The notes under the pieces were generated by a model that was not told the DNA's origin, made no database searches, and saw only the letters and a program-made list of their open reading frames with translations. Below are positions 4,664-5,080 of a stretch of DNA of 5,080 bases, in pieces. Positions within the stretch are counted from its first letter, which is position 1. Each line of letters starts with the position of its first letter. Source of the stretch: Clostridia bacterium. GTDB lineage: Bacteria; Bacillota; Clostridia; Clostridiales; Clostridiaceae. The stretch is from positions 1 to 5,080 of the forward strand of contig RZYZ01000161.1 in NCBI GenBank assembly GCA_009930125.1, read 5' to 3'. A program made the position numbers and the translations under genes.

Positions 4664-4841
4664 TGTTCATTCTCCTTCTCGCATTTATTCTGGGGTCGTC
4701 CTTACAGAATTGATCAGGTCCTCATTGAGGTTCTGAAATTTCTATCACTCCTATATCATTTCCATAAAAACTTCTCTCACATACTATTATTAAGCAAATC
4801 AAATCAATAATCATCAAGAATATGTAAACCTTTTATTAAAC
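4664..4841 (-). promoter_or_regulatory. dhaK leader region with possible alternative hairpins
   Basis: The 178 bases between the pepF end and dhaK are AT-rich on the pepF side, with no clear intrinsic terminator. No convincing promoter was found; the best, weak candidate is TTGATG with CTTAAT 17 bases downstream, around 4790-4820. Nearer dhaK the minus-strand segment ATTCTG (4705-4710) can pair with CAGAA upstream (4731-4735), enclosing a small CCTC/GAGG hairpin (4720-4730), or with CAGAAT downstream (4687-4692), close to the ribosome binding site. The two pairings exclude each other. Both stems are short, so this is weak evidence for leader control. No catabolite-response palindrome was seen. 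Confidence 0.3.
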
Positions 4842-5080
4842 TTACAGATGATTGCCCAGTTCCTCTGTGAGTTTCTCAATTTCATCGATGATTTCTCCGA
4901 TATAGGCAATGGTGTTTTTCAGAGGCTGGTCTGTAGTGATGTCCACCTTGGCCATGGCTGCCAGTTCCACCGGATCCTTTTTCCCACCGGTCTTCAGCAC
5001 ATTCTTCCAGTCCTCTACTGCTGCTTCTCCTTCGCGTAGAATTCTTTTTGATACTTCTGTGGCGATGGTCAGGCCTGCAC
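4842..5080 (-). CDS. pepF: Oligoendopeptidase F-like M3 peptidase, C-terminal 78 residues only
   Basis: The reading frame enters from the right edge and ends at a TAA at 4842-4844. The visible end resembles the C-terminus of PepF/M3B zinc peptidases: a helix (AGLTIATEVSKRILREGEAA), then a WKNVLKTGGKKDPVELA segment matching the family's 'LKAGGS..P.ELL', then a KVDITTDQPLKNTI stretch where relatives have 'GVDMTSPEPI', and a final acidic helix. The HExxH zinc site would be upstream, outside the window. PepF enzymes are cytosolic and cut oligopeptides. Its role seems unrelated to the sugar operon. No strong terminator follows, so read-through into dhaK is possible. Confidence 0.8.
   Translation of the reverse strand, partial: AGLTIATEVSKRILREGEAAVEDWKNVLKTGGKKDPVELAAMAKVDITTDQPLKNTIAYIGEIIDEIEKLTEELGNHL

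Overview
All recognisable genes lie on the minus strand, so the window reads right to left. Strong AGGAGG-type ribosome binding sites, sigma-A-like promoters, moderate GC, an [FeFe]-hydrogenase-type gene pair and a Rex-like operator point to an anaerobic Firmicute, probably in Clostridia. The genus cannot be told from the sequence.

Layout in transcription order. (1) 5080-4842: the C-terminal end of a PepF-like M3 oligoendopeptidase. (2) A 178-base leader region with possible alternative RNA pairings. (3) 4663-1653: four genes encoding DhaK-like and DhaL-like kinase subunits, a divergent triosephosphate-isomerase homologue and a divergent RpiB homologue. A hairpin and a good internal promoter separate dhaK from dhaL; dhaL, the TIM-like gene and rpiB are tightly coupled (5-base gap, then a 4-base ATGA overlap). 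(4) 1581-739: an MscS channel gene, apparently the last gene of this transcript, followed by a perfect 16-bp-stem terminator at 672-707. (5) 738-433: an AT-rich gap holding that terminator, a candidate plus-strand small RNA, and a promoter whose -35 region overlaps a near-perfect Rex site. (6) 432-175 and 194-1: a thioredoxin-like [2Fe-2S] ferredoxin overlapping the N-terminus of a 4Fe-4S protein that looks like an [FeFe] hydrogenase of the putative sensory (HydS) type.

The main interpretation is that genes (3) form a catabolic route for a four-carbon ketose, most likely erythrulose. The kinase would make L-erythrulose 1-phosphate, the TIM-like isomerase D-erythrulose 4-phosphate, and the RpiB-like isomerase D-erythrose 4-phosphate, which enters the pentose phosphate pathway. 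Four families in one operon and specific active-site changes in both isomerases support this over plain dihydroxyacetone use. No DhaM phosphodonor, transporter, polyol dehydrogenase or regulator is visible nearby, so the phosphate donor and the upstream steps are open. The hydrogenase-type operon is a separate unit, plausibly controlled by the NADH/NAD+ ratio through Rex.
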